From Adiantum capillus-veneris (Eukaryota; Streptophyta; Polypodiopsida; Polypodiales; Pteridaceae): a stretch of DNA of 64,000 nucleotides. A program made the position numbers and the translations under genes. Below are positions 1 to 8,605 of the stretch, one piece after another. The notes under the pieces are model-generated. The model worked only from the letters and a program-made list of their open reading frames with translations, had not been told where the DNA came from and did not search any database. The stretch's first letter is position 1. Each line of letters begins with the position of its first letter. Where the stretch lies: contig CM043944.1 in NCBI GenBank assembly GCA_014529385.2, positions 50,331,768-50,395,767 on the forward strand. The letters run 5' to 3'.

Positions 1-549
1 ACGGAGGTTAATAAAATCATCCGTCAGGATCTTATACAGCTGGATACTAAGAGGACATGGGTAGACCCTACACAAGAATTGGGCACGAAGATGGCCGACT
101 ACAAAGAAAACTTCGTACAGCTATCTGAAGATGGATTTTTGATTCGCCCGAGCTATATGGATACCCACCTGTCTCATGGTTTGAGATGTGCTATTGGTCA
201 GATTCGTACATCCTCACACCAACTGGAAATTGAATTTGGCAGATTTAGGGGAATCCTACCTGAGAGCAGAATTTGCAAGTTATGCGGAATAGAGCCGGAG
301 ACAGAATTACACTACATATGCCATTGCACCGTATACTATGAGATACGTGGGTGTTTCCATTGCCTATTTAAAGAAGGCTTGGGACCTCTAGATAGAGTCA
401 TGCAATACCAAGATCAAAGATGCTTAGGCTTGTACCTACTGGAACTACATCGGCACAGGGATAAGCTAATGAGAAGACAAAGAGAACTACAGCCTCAGAG
501 GCAGATCACATATTTCTTCGGATCGAGAGAAGCAGGAGTGGAAGGATAA
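1..549 (+). pseudogene. LINE ORF2 C-terminal fragment (partial at window edge)
   Basis: The frame is open from base 1, so the piece continues to the left of the window; an internal ATG lies at 91. It encodes the end of a non-LTR retrotransposon ORF2. The visible signature is a cysteine/histidine motif, C-x2-C-x7-H-x3-C (starting CKLCGIEPE), preceded by an Arg/Ser/His-rich stretch with SSHQLE. The complete LINE at 4234-7614 has the same arrangement (SSHSLR, then C-x2-C-x9-H-x4-C) at its C-terminus. In LINE families this motif follows the RT and helps bind template or target nucleic acid. No RT motif is present because only the tail lies in the window. The sequence is clearly different from the 4234-7614 element, so it is another family. 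Whether the missing upstream part is intact is unknown. Confidence 0.7.
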
Positions 550-898
550 GCAAGAGGCCAACAGCCAGTACAAAGGAGTACCCACATTCATACCAAAGAC
601 ACCCTCATTGATAGGGCAATTGAGCTTAGGAAATCGAGACGACCACGACCGAGATGCAAAAGCACACTTCACCGGAGGAGACTACAACAAAGGATTAGAA
701 GCATTCTAGCCAGACACCCAGAATGCTCCTATTGTATTTCGTTTTTCACATTTATTTTCACACTTTCACACTTTTGACACTTAGTACTTTGGTACTAAGG
801 TACCCAGACATTGTAACAGATTCACCACTTTTGTAATAGTTCGGTCACATAGGTCATTCTGGCCTTTTGAAGACGTTAATATAACATTTCATTTCTCT
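550..898 (+). mobile_element. 3' UTR and conserved tail of the first LINE
   Basis: This is non-coding sequence after the ORF stop. The last part, from about 801, carries a tail (ACCCAGACATTGTA, then ACATAGGTCATTCTGGCC, then TTAATATAACATTTC) that recurs at 981-1085, 2326-2425 on the minus strand, and 7705-7810. AGGTCATTCTGGCCT at 851-865 can fold as a 6-bp stem with one G-U pair. The tail runs straight into a (CT)n microsatellite rather than poly(A). Confidence 0.6.
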
Positions 899-900
899 CT

Positions 901-962
<62 letters not shown>
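899..962. repeat. (CT)n microsatellite
   Basis: An almost pure CT dinucleotide run joins two copies of the LINE tail. Similar CT/AG runs border nearly every LINE tail in the first 8.6 kb. Confidence 0.95.
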
Positions 963-963
<1 letters not shown>

Positions 964-980
964 CCTTCTTTCTCATTTTA

Positions 981-1085
981 TTTTGTACCCAGACATTGTA
1001 GTAGATCCACCAAGAATGTATCATTTTGGTCGCATGGGTCATTTTGGCCTTTTGATGACAGTTAACATAGCATTTCATTTCATTT
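981..1085 (+). mobile_element. Severely 5'-truncated LINE (or SINE) tail copy
   Basis: About 105 bp match the tail of the LINE remnant at 801-898: ACCCAGACATTGTA, a CACCAAGA-rich centre, GGGTCATTTTGGCCT (1036-1050, able to pair as a hairpin), and TTAACATAGCATTTC. It has no coding sequence. It follows one CT run and precedes a GT/AG run. This could be a dead-on-arrival LINE insertion or a SINE that borrows the LINE tail. Confidence 0.6.
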
Positions 1086-1098
1086 GTGTATGTGTGTG

Positions 1099-1129
1099 TG
1101 TCAGAGAGAGAGAGAGAGAGAGAGAGAGT

Positions 1130-1190
<61 letters not shown>

Positions 1191-1258
1191 AGACATGGGG
1201 GAGAGAGGGGTGAAGCTCACTCTAGGAAGGGAGGGAAGGCAAGGGAGAGAGAGGGAGA

Positions 1259-1308
<50 letters not shown>

Positions 1309-1399
1309 GCCGGGGGGGTGGGGGGGGAGACAACGAGAGAGAGGGATGACGGGCGAGAGAGAGACACACGCACAGAGGGAAGACATCACGAGAGAGGGG

Positions 1400-1453
<54 letters not shown>

Positions 1454-1540
1454 CGGGGGGGTAGGGGGTGGGAGGGGGAGACAACGAGAGAGAGGGATGG
1501 CGGGCGAGAGAGAGACACATGCACAGAGGGAAGACAGCAC

Positions 1541-1632
<92 letters not shown>

Positions 1633-1961
1633 CAAGGAGAGGGGTTATAGAGCGACTAAGAAAAGAGACAGGAAGAAGGGAGTAGGAGATAGGAGGACTT
1701 TAGGGAAGGGATGGTGGTTTCTAAAGGAGGATCTGGAGGAAGGGAAGGTGGTTAGAGGAGTAGATGGAGAGAGGAGGTGGAGGAGAGGAAATATTTTGGA
1801 GGAGGAGGCTGTGGAGGAGGAGGAAGGGAAGAGGAGGAAGCACATGGGCTGCAAGAGGAGGAAGGGGAGGTAGAGAGGGCGGCACCCCAAAAAAAAAAAA
1901 GCTCGCTCCGTTGAGCTCGCTCGAAGACCTAACTCTAGGATGAGAGGGAAGGGTGGCAAGG

Positions 1962-2006
<45 letters not shown>

Positions 2007-2115
2007 GAGAGAGGGGGGGTGATTGGGAGGGAGAGAGAGATAAAGAGAAGAGAAGTGGCAGGTGGAGAGAGAGTAGGAGACTAGGAGAGAGAAATAGAGG
2101 GAGCGTGTGGGGGGG
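1099..2115. repeat. Purine-rich (AG)n low-complexity tract with a 151-bp tandem duplication
   Basis: Long AG runs lie at about 1103-1190, 1256-1303, 1402-1450, 1542-1628 and 1963-2002, separated by G/A-rich spacers. One spacer of about 70 bp, containing GACAACGAGAGAGAGGGATG, occurs twice (near 1328 and 1479), giving a period of about 151 bp that includes the AG run between. Between 1630 and 1960 the sequence is purine-rich but not periodic. Frames are open across it on both strands only because AG repeats contain no stops; no gene is supported. Confidence 0.9.
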
Positions 2116-2325
2116 GGGGGGGTTGTACAAGGTGAGTCCGTTTTTCTTTTAAAAAAAAACAATACACTTCCCCTCTCTCCCTCACAATTTTGTCTCCCCC
2201 TTTTCTCTCTCGCTCTCTCTCTCTCTCTCTCTCCCCTTATCAATCTCTCTCCCATTGCATCTTCCTTTTTTCTTTCTCTGCTTCATGTCACCTTGTCGAT
2301 TGAGTCCCTCCAATCGCAATGAGAA
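2116..2325. other. Low-complexity sequence, no gene
   Basis: It contains a G run, an A run, a pyrimidine tract near 2170-2250 with a short (CT)n, and AT-rich sequence. I see no coding or structural feature. Confidence 0.5.
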
Positions 2326-2425
2326 ATGAATGAAATGCTATATTAACTGTCTTCAAAAGGCCAAAATGACCCATGTGACCAAACTGATACAATCTTGGTG
2401 GATCTAATACAATGTCTGGGTATAA
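2326..2425 (-). mobile_element. LINE/SINE tail copy, minus strand
   Basis: Read on the minus strand this is the same roughly 100-bp tail as at 981-1085: ACCCAGACATTGTATTAG, ATCAGTTTGGTCACATG, the hairpin GGGTCATTTTGGCCT (2358-2372 on the plus strand) and TTAATATAGCATTTCAT. It is the best conserved of the copies. On the plus strand it is followed by an AG microsatellite, which is the CT run preceding the tail in its own orientation. Confidence 0.65.
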
Positions 2426-2435
2426 GAAAAAATGA

Positions 2436-2445
2436 GAGAGAAGGG

Positions 2446-2497
<52 letters not shown>
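2436..2497. repeat. (AG)n microsatellite
   Basis: A near-pure AG dinucleotide run next to the minus-strand LINE tail, followed by a G-rich segment with a poly-G run near 2547-2560. Confidence 0.95.
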
Positions 2498-2500
<3 letters not shown>

Positions 2501-2575
2501 GGGGAGAGGGTTCGTGAGGGAAGGAAAGCCTGTTGGGCAGGAAGGGGGGGGGGGGGGGGGAGATTGTGAGAAGGG

Positions 2576-2836
2576 GAGAGTGGAGTGTAGTTTCTTTTTC
2601 TTTTTTAGAGGAAAAGAAAGGGAGTGCAAGGGTGCTTAGGCCAAAAAAAAAAAAAAAAAGTCATCCAAAGCAAGCAATAATGATAGATCAAAGAAAGGGA
2701 GTGCAAGGGTGCTTAAGCCAAATTGTTTTATTAAAAAAAATCATCCAAAGCAAGCAAGCAAATTTTTTTGGCCTAAGCACCCTTGCACTCCTTTTCTTTG
2801 CCCCTCAAGAAGAAAAAGAAACTACACTCTACTCTC
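2576..2836. repeat. Foldback element with 67-bp inverted arms
   Basis: The left arm (2576-2642) and right arm (2770-2836) are reverse complements of one another with only about seven mismatches over 67 bp. The arm ends in AGTGCAAGGGTGCTTAGGCC. The 127-bp centre holds an A-run and an extra direct copy of the inner end of the arm (about 2693-2723). There is no coding capacity. It could be a small foldback/MITE-like element or a chance inverted duplication; no target duplication was recognised. Confidence 0.7.
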
Positions 2837-2885
2837 CCCCTCTCAACCCCCCCTGCCCCTCTTCTCTGTCCCTTTCCCTTTCACT

Positions 2886-3109
2886 GCAAGTTTGAGAGCA
2901 ATACCACACACTTCTAGAGTGCTCATCTTTTGGTCACATGTGAACTTACTTCCTTCACATTTTCAGCCATGACCTAGACCTACATACTTTCCTCTCCCAG
3001 CCATAGTGTGGGCTCTCCATTGTGGCTTTCATCACCACAATTTTGGACCATCAAGAATCACTCACATCAGCCACACAAATACTAAATCACATGTAACTTT
3101 GGTCCCATC
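2886..3109 (+). mobile_element. 5'-truncated copy of the LINE family found at 3150-7690
   Basis: This segment aligns with the 3' end of the neighbouring full LINE (about 7420-7630). Shared landmarks are ATACCACACACTTCT / GTACCACACACTACT, TTCAGCCATGA, CCTCTCCCA and the final TTTGGTCCCAT. It stops about 20 bp short of the family hairpin and continues as a CT-rich run into the complete element. Frame-breaking changes show it is dead. Confidence 0.7.
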
Positions 3110-3333
3110 CCTCCCTTCTCTCTCTCTCCCCTCCCTTCTCACTCTTTTGACCATAACTTGCTCATCCGAACTCCGATTTAGGTGATCTATAGCCTCAACC
3201 GAAGATCACGAAGCCCTCTACGCATTGATGTAAAGACATAATTTTTCTGTGTAATGGAAGGCTTTGCTGTAACAGCATCTCAGAACTGAAAAAACTGTCA
3301 AAACTTTGCGTTTTTGTTGCCGACTTGAAGGCA

Positions 3334-4227
3334 ATGTCAGACAAAACTCGCAAGGGTGGAAAAGCCACACTCGCCATGGAGAATGATGCAAAATCTCCAA
3401 GGAATTTGGATGCTAATCCAACCACATCATCTACAACAACGGAAGCAATGATCATGGCTTACTTGATCTCGTTACAAGAAACCGTCAACAAACAAGGTGA
3501 AGAGTTGCGCTCACTTGCAATGGAGAATGGTACTTTAAGAGTTCTCATTGTGGAGAATGAGCACCTCAAGAAGGTTCTTGAAATGCAAACAACACGCTTG
3601 ATGCATCTTGAGAATGAAGTTCAAGAATGTAAACGCTCTCTTGTTGACATGAATGTATTGAAAGAGGAAACAATAGATACAATACGACATGATGTATGTG
3701 AGATGAGAAATGCATCCAAATCATGGGCTGATATATGTAAGGATAATGTGGTTTCTACATCTTCTATCACGCAAGCCATTGTCCAAGCAAAGAATCTAGA
3801 GAATGTGGACACTCAAGAATTGCACGAACAACAAAAACGCTCAAAGAACATCGTCATTTGTGGAATCAAGGAGGAAAGCATGGAAACACCCCAATCTCTT
3901 GCAGTTGCTATTGAAGAGTTTTTTGCTACACACTTTGGCATGTCAGGAATCATGGCTTATGGTGCACATCGAGTTGGAAAACAAGGAGTCCCTCGCTCGG
4001 GAGAAAGACCTATTGTATGTACCATGGCTGATGAGGTAAAGAGAAAGATCATCCTTGACAATGGTTGGATCTACCTCAAAGGAACAGGTTGTAATGTATA
4101 TGAGGATCGCACTATTATGCAACAAAATGTACGTGGCAAAGCATATGAGGAAAGAAGCAAGAAGTTTAAGGTATCACCTCAAGAAGAAAACCCACTTAAG
4201 GAGGATGCAAGTCCACCCAACAAATAG
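3334..4227 (+). CDS. LINE ORF1 protein (coiled coil plus RRM-like nucleic-acid chaperone)
   Basis: The first ATG of the frame is at 3334, giving 297 aa. About residues 45-130 are a heptad-like coiled coil (repeated LAMENGTL, LIVENEHLKKV, LENEVQE), expected to trimerise the protein. Residues about 170-265 resemble the RRM-containing ORF1p of L1-type elements: SKNIVICGI opens the fold and AHRVGK, RPIVC, ILDNGWIYLKGT and VYEDR follow. In that family the protein coats the element RNA and acts as a chaperone in the cytoplasmic RNP. The C-terminus is lysine-rich. The frame ends with TAG at 4225-4227, and ORF2 starts 6 nt later in the same frame. It carries no stop or shift. Confidence 0.82.
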   Translation: MSDKTRKGGKATLAMENDAKSPRNLDANPTTSSTTTEAMIMAYLISLQETVNKQGEELRSLAMENGTLRVLIVENEHLKKVLEMQTTRLMHLENEVQECKRSLVDMNVLKEETIDTIRHDVCEMRNASKSWADICKDNVVSTSSITQAIVQAKNLENVDTQELHEQQKRSKNIVICGIKEESMETPQSLAVAIEEFFATHFGMSGIMAYGAHRVGKQGVPRSGERPIVCTMADEVKRKIILDNGWIYLKGTGCNVYEDRTIMQQNVRGKAYEERSKKFKVSPQEENPLKEDASPPNK

Positions 4228-4233
4228 GGACAC

Positions 4234-7200
4234 ATGATCTATGAGACCAACTCACGCTTGCGAATAAGCTTTTGGAATTGTAACGGGTATCCATGGAATG
4301 CGGGAATTGGCATTGATGAGCTTACCAATGACTCCGATGTGATACTTCTTGTCGAAACATGGGAGCATGATGCGCAACGAATTCTTGGATTTGACAAATA
4401 CGATGTGCATTCTTTGATGTGGGCCAAAAATGCAAAGCAACGAAGAGGCCAAGGAGGCGTAGCATGTATGACCAAAAAGGGTTTGAAAGATGTTTCCATT
4501 GTCAAAGAAGATAAGTATAAACGCTACTTATGGCTGAAAATCAGCCCACCAAATGGTCAAGTCATGTTTGTGGCCGGTTGCTACATTCCTCACTATGACT
4601 CCAACTTTTATGCTTGCTTGAATATGGATAGAGATCAGCCCTTTGTTGAACTAGAGGAAGACATTGCTCATTACAAGGATCAAGGTGAAGTCATTGTTTT
4701 TGGAGACATGAATGCTCGCACAAATATGCTACAACATGACACACAACAAGTAGACATGCCACATGTCTCAAGAAGAATGGATGACTCATACATGTATAAT
4801 CGAAGTTCTAATGATGCAAAAGAAGTGGATCACTATGGAAAGTCACTTCTACATATGTGCAATAGTACCGGAATGCTCATTGCAAATGGTGTATCTCTAT
4901 GGCAAGGCACCAATGACTTTATATGTAGAAAGCACAACAGTGCTAGCGTGATTGACTATATGTTGTTCTCGAAAGCCACTCTAGAATGCATACAAAGCTT
5001 TACACTTGGTGAATGGAATCCGGAATCAGATCATAGGATGTTATGTATTGACCTCAAGTGTGGTAAACGGCCCGAGCATGTAGCCTCCAATCATGATGTG
5101 AATCATTTGTTCCTACGTCTAGACTTCAAACGGGCACTTATATATGCTGATATGGTGGACCAAATGTTAAGCATGATAGAGCATCAAGAGAGCCCAACAT
5201 TAGAATGCAAGTGGAAAGTTTTCAAAGAAGTAATTTTCTCTTGTGCGAAGGAATGCTTTTCTGTGAAACACATGTCTTGCAAAAGGTTTAAGAAGGGTAG
5301 CACCAAGAAGAAATGGTTTGACATTGAATGTAGTCAAGCCCGAAAACACTTGCTAAGATTGGATGCAATCAAAGACAAGAAAGTTTACTTGGAATGTTCA
5401 CACACATACAAAGCACTTGTTCAAAAGAAGAGGAGAAGGTGGGAAGTCGAAAAACAACTTCTTTTAGCACAAGAGAAAGCACATGCATGTGGCAAGTTTT
5501 GGCAAAATCTAAAAGGCAAGCGCATTGAGAGCTTTGGTGACTTGACTCTTGAGGATATGTATATGCATTGTAAGAATCTCTATGAGCAACCCAATGTTGA
5601 TAAGATGGAGTGTTGTAGCTCCCTTCCGTTTATGTCTCCCTTCTTTACCATTGAAGATGTATGCCGCGCGCTTGAGAAACTTGCTACTCGCAAGGCAGGT
5701 GACCTTCAAGGTGTCAAGGCTGAAATGATTAAATGGACAAGCAAGAAAACACGATATTGGATATGCGATATGTTTAACCTTGCACTTCAGTATGGCATGC
5801 CTCATGATTGGAGTGCAAATTGGATCAAACCTTTGCAGAAAGGAGGAGATGTAAACAATGTGAACAACTATCGCACTATAATGGCTGGTTCTTTAATGGC
5901 AAAGTTATTTGGATGTATCATGGAGATGAAGATAAGTGAATGGGCTGAAAAGAATGGCAAACGTGCACTTGGCCAAGCAGGTTTTCAAAAGCATCATAGC
6001 ACTATTGATCACCTTGTCACTCTTCGAGTTCTTATGGAAGCGTCTCGATTGAAAGGAAAAAAGTTGTATTGTTGCTTTGTGGATTTCAAGAAATCTTTTA
6101 ACATGGTACCGCGAGGAAATCTTTGGAGACGTATGCAAAGCCTTCAAGTGCCGAGAGAATTTATGCATGCAGTCTTTCGCATCTACCAAAAAGTGATATG
6201 TCGATTACGTATGGGAGATGGAATTTCAAAATGTTTTGCAAGCACTATTGGTGTCAAACAAGGATGCCCACTTTCCCCAACCCTCTTTGGGCTACTCATT
6301 GATGAATTGGAATGCATGGTTCTTGACTTTATGCAGCAAGAAGGCATAGAAGAGGTTAAGATTGGAAATGCAGTGATCATGATTTTGCTTTATGCCGATG
6401 ATGTAGTGCTCTTGGCACATACCTTAGAAGATGCACAAAAGCTTATGAGTGTCTTAGAACGCTTTTGCCTACATAGCGGGCTGATCGTGAATGGATCCAA
6501 AACCAAGGTTATGCTTGTAAAGACCCTCAATGATGAAAATCCATGCATTGTATATAACAATGAGAAACTTGAAGTGGTAGATCACTTCAAGAACCTTGGC
6601 CTTGAGGTTCCATCCAATCATAAATGGAAGGATTGTGCAATGCGTCGCTTGGAAGCCGGAAAGAGGGCCTATTATGCATTTGAGAACATGTGCAATGCAG
6701 GAGAGATCAAGTGTTGGGCTCTCAAAAAGTACCTCTTTGACACATTGGTGACACCGTTGCTTCTTTATGGAGTGGAGGTGTGGGGTGGAAGCATCGGGAA
6801 GTCTACTTGGAAAGAGTTTGAGAATGTCCAAAAGCTTTTTCTCACCAACTTTCTCCAAGTCAAGACACAAACACCCTACATGCTCTTACTTCTTGAGTCC
6901 GGATTGCTTCCCATTGAGGTCTTGGGCATGCAAAGGGTTGTGGAGTACATGCGTAAGACACAACGTAGCCCTTTGCATCGACTTCCTAGAATCGCATATG
7001 AAGCAAGTCAAATGGTTCAAAAGACATGCAAGAGCAAAATACTAAGTTCGGGGTGGATGCTTGATATCAAGAAATGGTTTGGAAGATGGGATGCATGTCA
7101 CTTGGTCAAGGATGCGTCGATCGACTCCCAAGTTAATGAGGCCTTCTTACAACGCCAATGTATCACGGCTTGGGAGAAATCCGGAGGTTCTCTCTTCAGC

Positions 7201-7614
7201 CATTACACCACACACGTTGCCCCAAACTACAAATCTCTCTTCTTCTTGGAACGAGGTAACCGAACCCATTCCTACATCCTTGAGCCCATCCCGTTGAGTG
7301 CGATCCGTACCATTGCCTCCATTCGTCTTAGCTCCCATTCTCTACGCTGCGAGACAGAACGTTGGGGCACTGGCGAGGAGTGTCATCGACTTTGCACCTT
7401 ATGCCCTCGTCAAGTGCGAGAGAGTGAGTACCACACACTACTTGAGTGCTCAGCTTTTGACCACATTAGGTCCTATTTTCCCCATATATTCAGCCATGAT
7501 CTCTCCCTACATACCTTCCTCTCCCAACCACGATGTGGACTCTCTATTGCGACACTCATTTCAGTCATTTTTGAGCATCGAGAGTCACTTATGAACTCCA
7601 CTCACACCACGTGA
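4234..7614 (+). CDS. LINE ORF2 polyprotein: endonuclease and reverse transcriptase
   Basis: This is 1,126 aa and fully open. Residues 1-285 form an APE-type endonuclease: FWNCNG at the start, VETWE (metal-binding Glu), GDMNA with Asp158, and SDHRM near residue 265. Residues about 490-770 form the RT, with NNYRTI, LGQAGFQ, GVKQGCPLSPTLF and the catalytic YADD at 720-723. FVDFKKSFN carries the first RT aspartate. The C-terminus holds C1054-x2-C1057-x9-H1067-x4-C1072. There is no RNase H. Start choice: ATG at 4234 is the first start after the ORF1 amber codon, with only GGA CAC between, so ORF2 is probably translated by reinitiation or stop readthrough. Length and domain order are normal for APE-type LINEs. 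Confidence 0.9.
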   Translation: MIYETNSRLRISFWNCNGYPWNAGIGIDELTNDSDVILLVETWEHDAQRILGFDKYDVHSLMWAKNAKQRRGQGGVACMTKKGLKDVSIVKEDKYKRYLWLKISPPNGQVMFVAGCYIPHYDSNFYACLNMDRDQPFVELEEDIAHYKDQGEVIVFGDMNARTNMLQHDTQQVDMPHVSRRMDDSYMYNRSSNDAKEVDHYGKSLLHMCNSTGMLIANGVSLWQGTNDFICRKHNSASVIDYMLFSKATLECIQSFTLGEWNPESDHRMLCIDLKCGKRPEHVASNHDVNHLFLRLDFKRALIYADMVDQMLSMIEHQESPTLECKWKVFKEVIFSCAKECFSVKHMSCKRFKKGSTKKKWFDIECSQARKHLLRLDAIKDKKVYLECSHTYKALVQKKRRRWEVEKQLLLAQEKAHACGKFWQNLKGKRIESFGDLTLEDMYMHCKNLYEQPNVDKMECCSSLPFMSPFFTIEDVCRALEKLATRKAGDLQGVKAEMIKWTSKKTRYWICDMFNLALQYGMPHDWSANWIKPLQKGGDVNNVNNYRTIMAGSLMAKLFGCIMEMKISEWAEKNGKRALGQAGFQKHHSTIDHLVTLRVLMEASRLKGKKLYCCFVDFKKSFNMVPRGNLWRRMQSLQVPREFMHAVFRIYQKVICRLRMGDGISKCFASTIGVKQGCPLSPTLFGLLIDELECMVLDFMQQEGIEEVKIGNAVIMILLYADDVVLLAHTLEDAQKLMSVLERFCLHSGLIVNGSKTKVMLVKTLNDENPCIVYNNEKLEVVDHFKNLGLEVPSNHKWKDCAMRRLEAGKRAYYAFENMCNAGEIKCWALKKYLFDTLVTPLLLYGVEVWGGSIGKSTWKEFENVQKLFLTNFLQVKTQTPYMLLLLESGLLPIEVLGMQRVVEYMRKTQRSPLHRLPRIAYEASQMVQKTCKSKILSSGWMLDIKKWFGRWDACHLVKDASIDSQVNEAFLQRQCITAWEKSGGSLFSHYTTHVAPNYKSLFFLERGNRTHSYILEPIPLSAIRTIASIRLSSHSLRCETERWGTGEECHRLCTLCPRQVRESEYHTLLECSAFDHIRSYFPHIFSHDLSLHTFLSQPRCGLSIATLISVIFEHRESLMNSTHTT

Positions 7615-7618
7615 CATG

Positions 7619-7695
7619 TTCATTTGGTCCCATAGGTCATATTTGACCTCCCAGGACGATAATAGAACTATCTAACTATCTAACTATCTCTCTTT
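7619..7695 (+). other. LINE 3' UTR hairpin and microsatellite tail
   Basis: GGTCCCATAGGTCATATTTG is followed by ACCT; AGGTCA and TGACCT (7634-7649) form a perfect 6-bp stem with a 4-nt loop. GGACGATAAT and a repeated CTAACTAT tail follow, leading to CT repeats. The same core is present in the LINE 3' end at 42573-42650 and, in diverged form, in the other LINE tails, which suggests recognition by the RT at the start of target-primed synthesis. Confidence 0.65.
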
Positions 7696-7704
7696 CTCTC
7701 TCAT

Positions 7705-7810
7705 TTTACTTTGTACCCATGCATTGTATTAGATCAACAAAGACTATATCAATTTGGTCTCTTAGGTCATTTTTACGTTATGAAAATTCTTAATATAGCA
7801 TTTCATTCCA
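7705..7810 (+). mobile_element. Degenerate LINE/SINE tail copy
   Basis: This is the other tail type: ACCCATGCATTGTATTAGAT, CAATTTGGTCT, AGGTCATTTTTACG and TTAATATAGCATTTCATT. It lies directly downstream of the complete LINE and continues into sequence where a TTAATATA..CATTCCATT piece is repeated. The hairpin is broken in this copy. Confidence 0.5.
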
Positions 7811-7939
7811 ATTTAGTTAATATAGAAATTCATTCCATTTTGTTTCATTTCTCTCTAGGGCTGGAGGGACTCGAGGGGTGGTGTGGGGAGAGCAAAGTGA
7901 TAGAAAATGAATAGGGGGTGGGGACAGGGGTGGCAAGTG

Positions 7940-8005
<66 letters not shown>

Positions 8006-8040
8006 GAGAGAGAGGGAGAGCAAGATAGGAGGACATACAT

Positions 8041-8129
<89 letters not shown>

Positions 8130-8233
8130 GGGGAAGGAGAGAGGAAGGGAAAGGAGAGAGAGAGAGGGAGAGAGGAATGGGAAGGATTGGAGCTAGGGAA
8201 GAGGGAGGGGCGGATGTAGAGCAAGAGGTGGAC

Positions 8234-8291
<58 letters not shown>

Positions 8292-8455
8292 AAGGGGCAA
8301 GAGAGGAAATGGGTTGAAGGGATCATGAGAGGGAGAGAAGAGGAGCCATGAGAGGGTTTGATTTTAAAAAAAACCAAAGGCACTAGCAAAATCGCAAATG
8401 TTTTAGGTTTTCTTTAGATAGATAGAGAGAAAGAGAGGAGAATTTTAACTTCATA

Positions 8456-8529
<74 letters not shown>

Positions 8530-8532
8530 GTC
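7940..8532. repeat. Compound (AG)n / (AC)n / (AT)n microsatellites
   Basis: AG runs lie at about 7946-8015, 8084-8126, 8236-8290 and 8464-8526. An AC run at 8039-8054 passes into an AT run at 8055-8084. The spacers are purine-rich. No gene is supported; open frames here reflect dinucleotide repeats. Confidence 0.95.
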
Positions 8533-8605
8533 CTTGGCTACTCCAATGGAGGGAGGGGTGGCAATGGGCGGTGGTGGTAGGAGTAGGCGTGGCACATGGT
8601 GGTAG

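Larger units (their letters stand above)
3150..7690 (+). mobile_element. Apparently complete LINE (non-LTR retrotransposon)
   Basis: The element has a short 5' UTR (about 3150-3333), ORF1 with coiled coil and RRM-like region, ORF2 with endonuclease, RT and C-terminal zinc motif, a 70-bp 3' UTR with a perfect 6-bp hairpin, and a repetitive AACTATCT tail running into CT repeats instead of poly(A). Both ORFs are open, unlike every LTR element in the window, so this is the best candidate for a recently active element. CT-rich sequence on both sides hides any target duplication. It acts by target-primed reverse transcription: nick by the endonuclease, then copying of the RNA from its 3' end. Confidence 0.85.

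Noticed and set aside
854-2130. Many long open frames rich in RE, ER, SL or LS dipeptides on both strands
   Set aside because: They are translations of (AG)n/(CT)n repeats, which contain no stop codons. The same applies at 7845-8673, 59137-59520 and 59740-60174 (CV/TH repeats).
3325-3333. TTG codon upstream of LINE ORF1 as a start
   Set aside because: A eukaryotic start at ATG 3334 is nearer expectation; non-AUG initiation has no support here.
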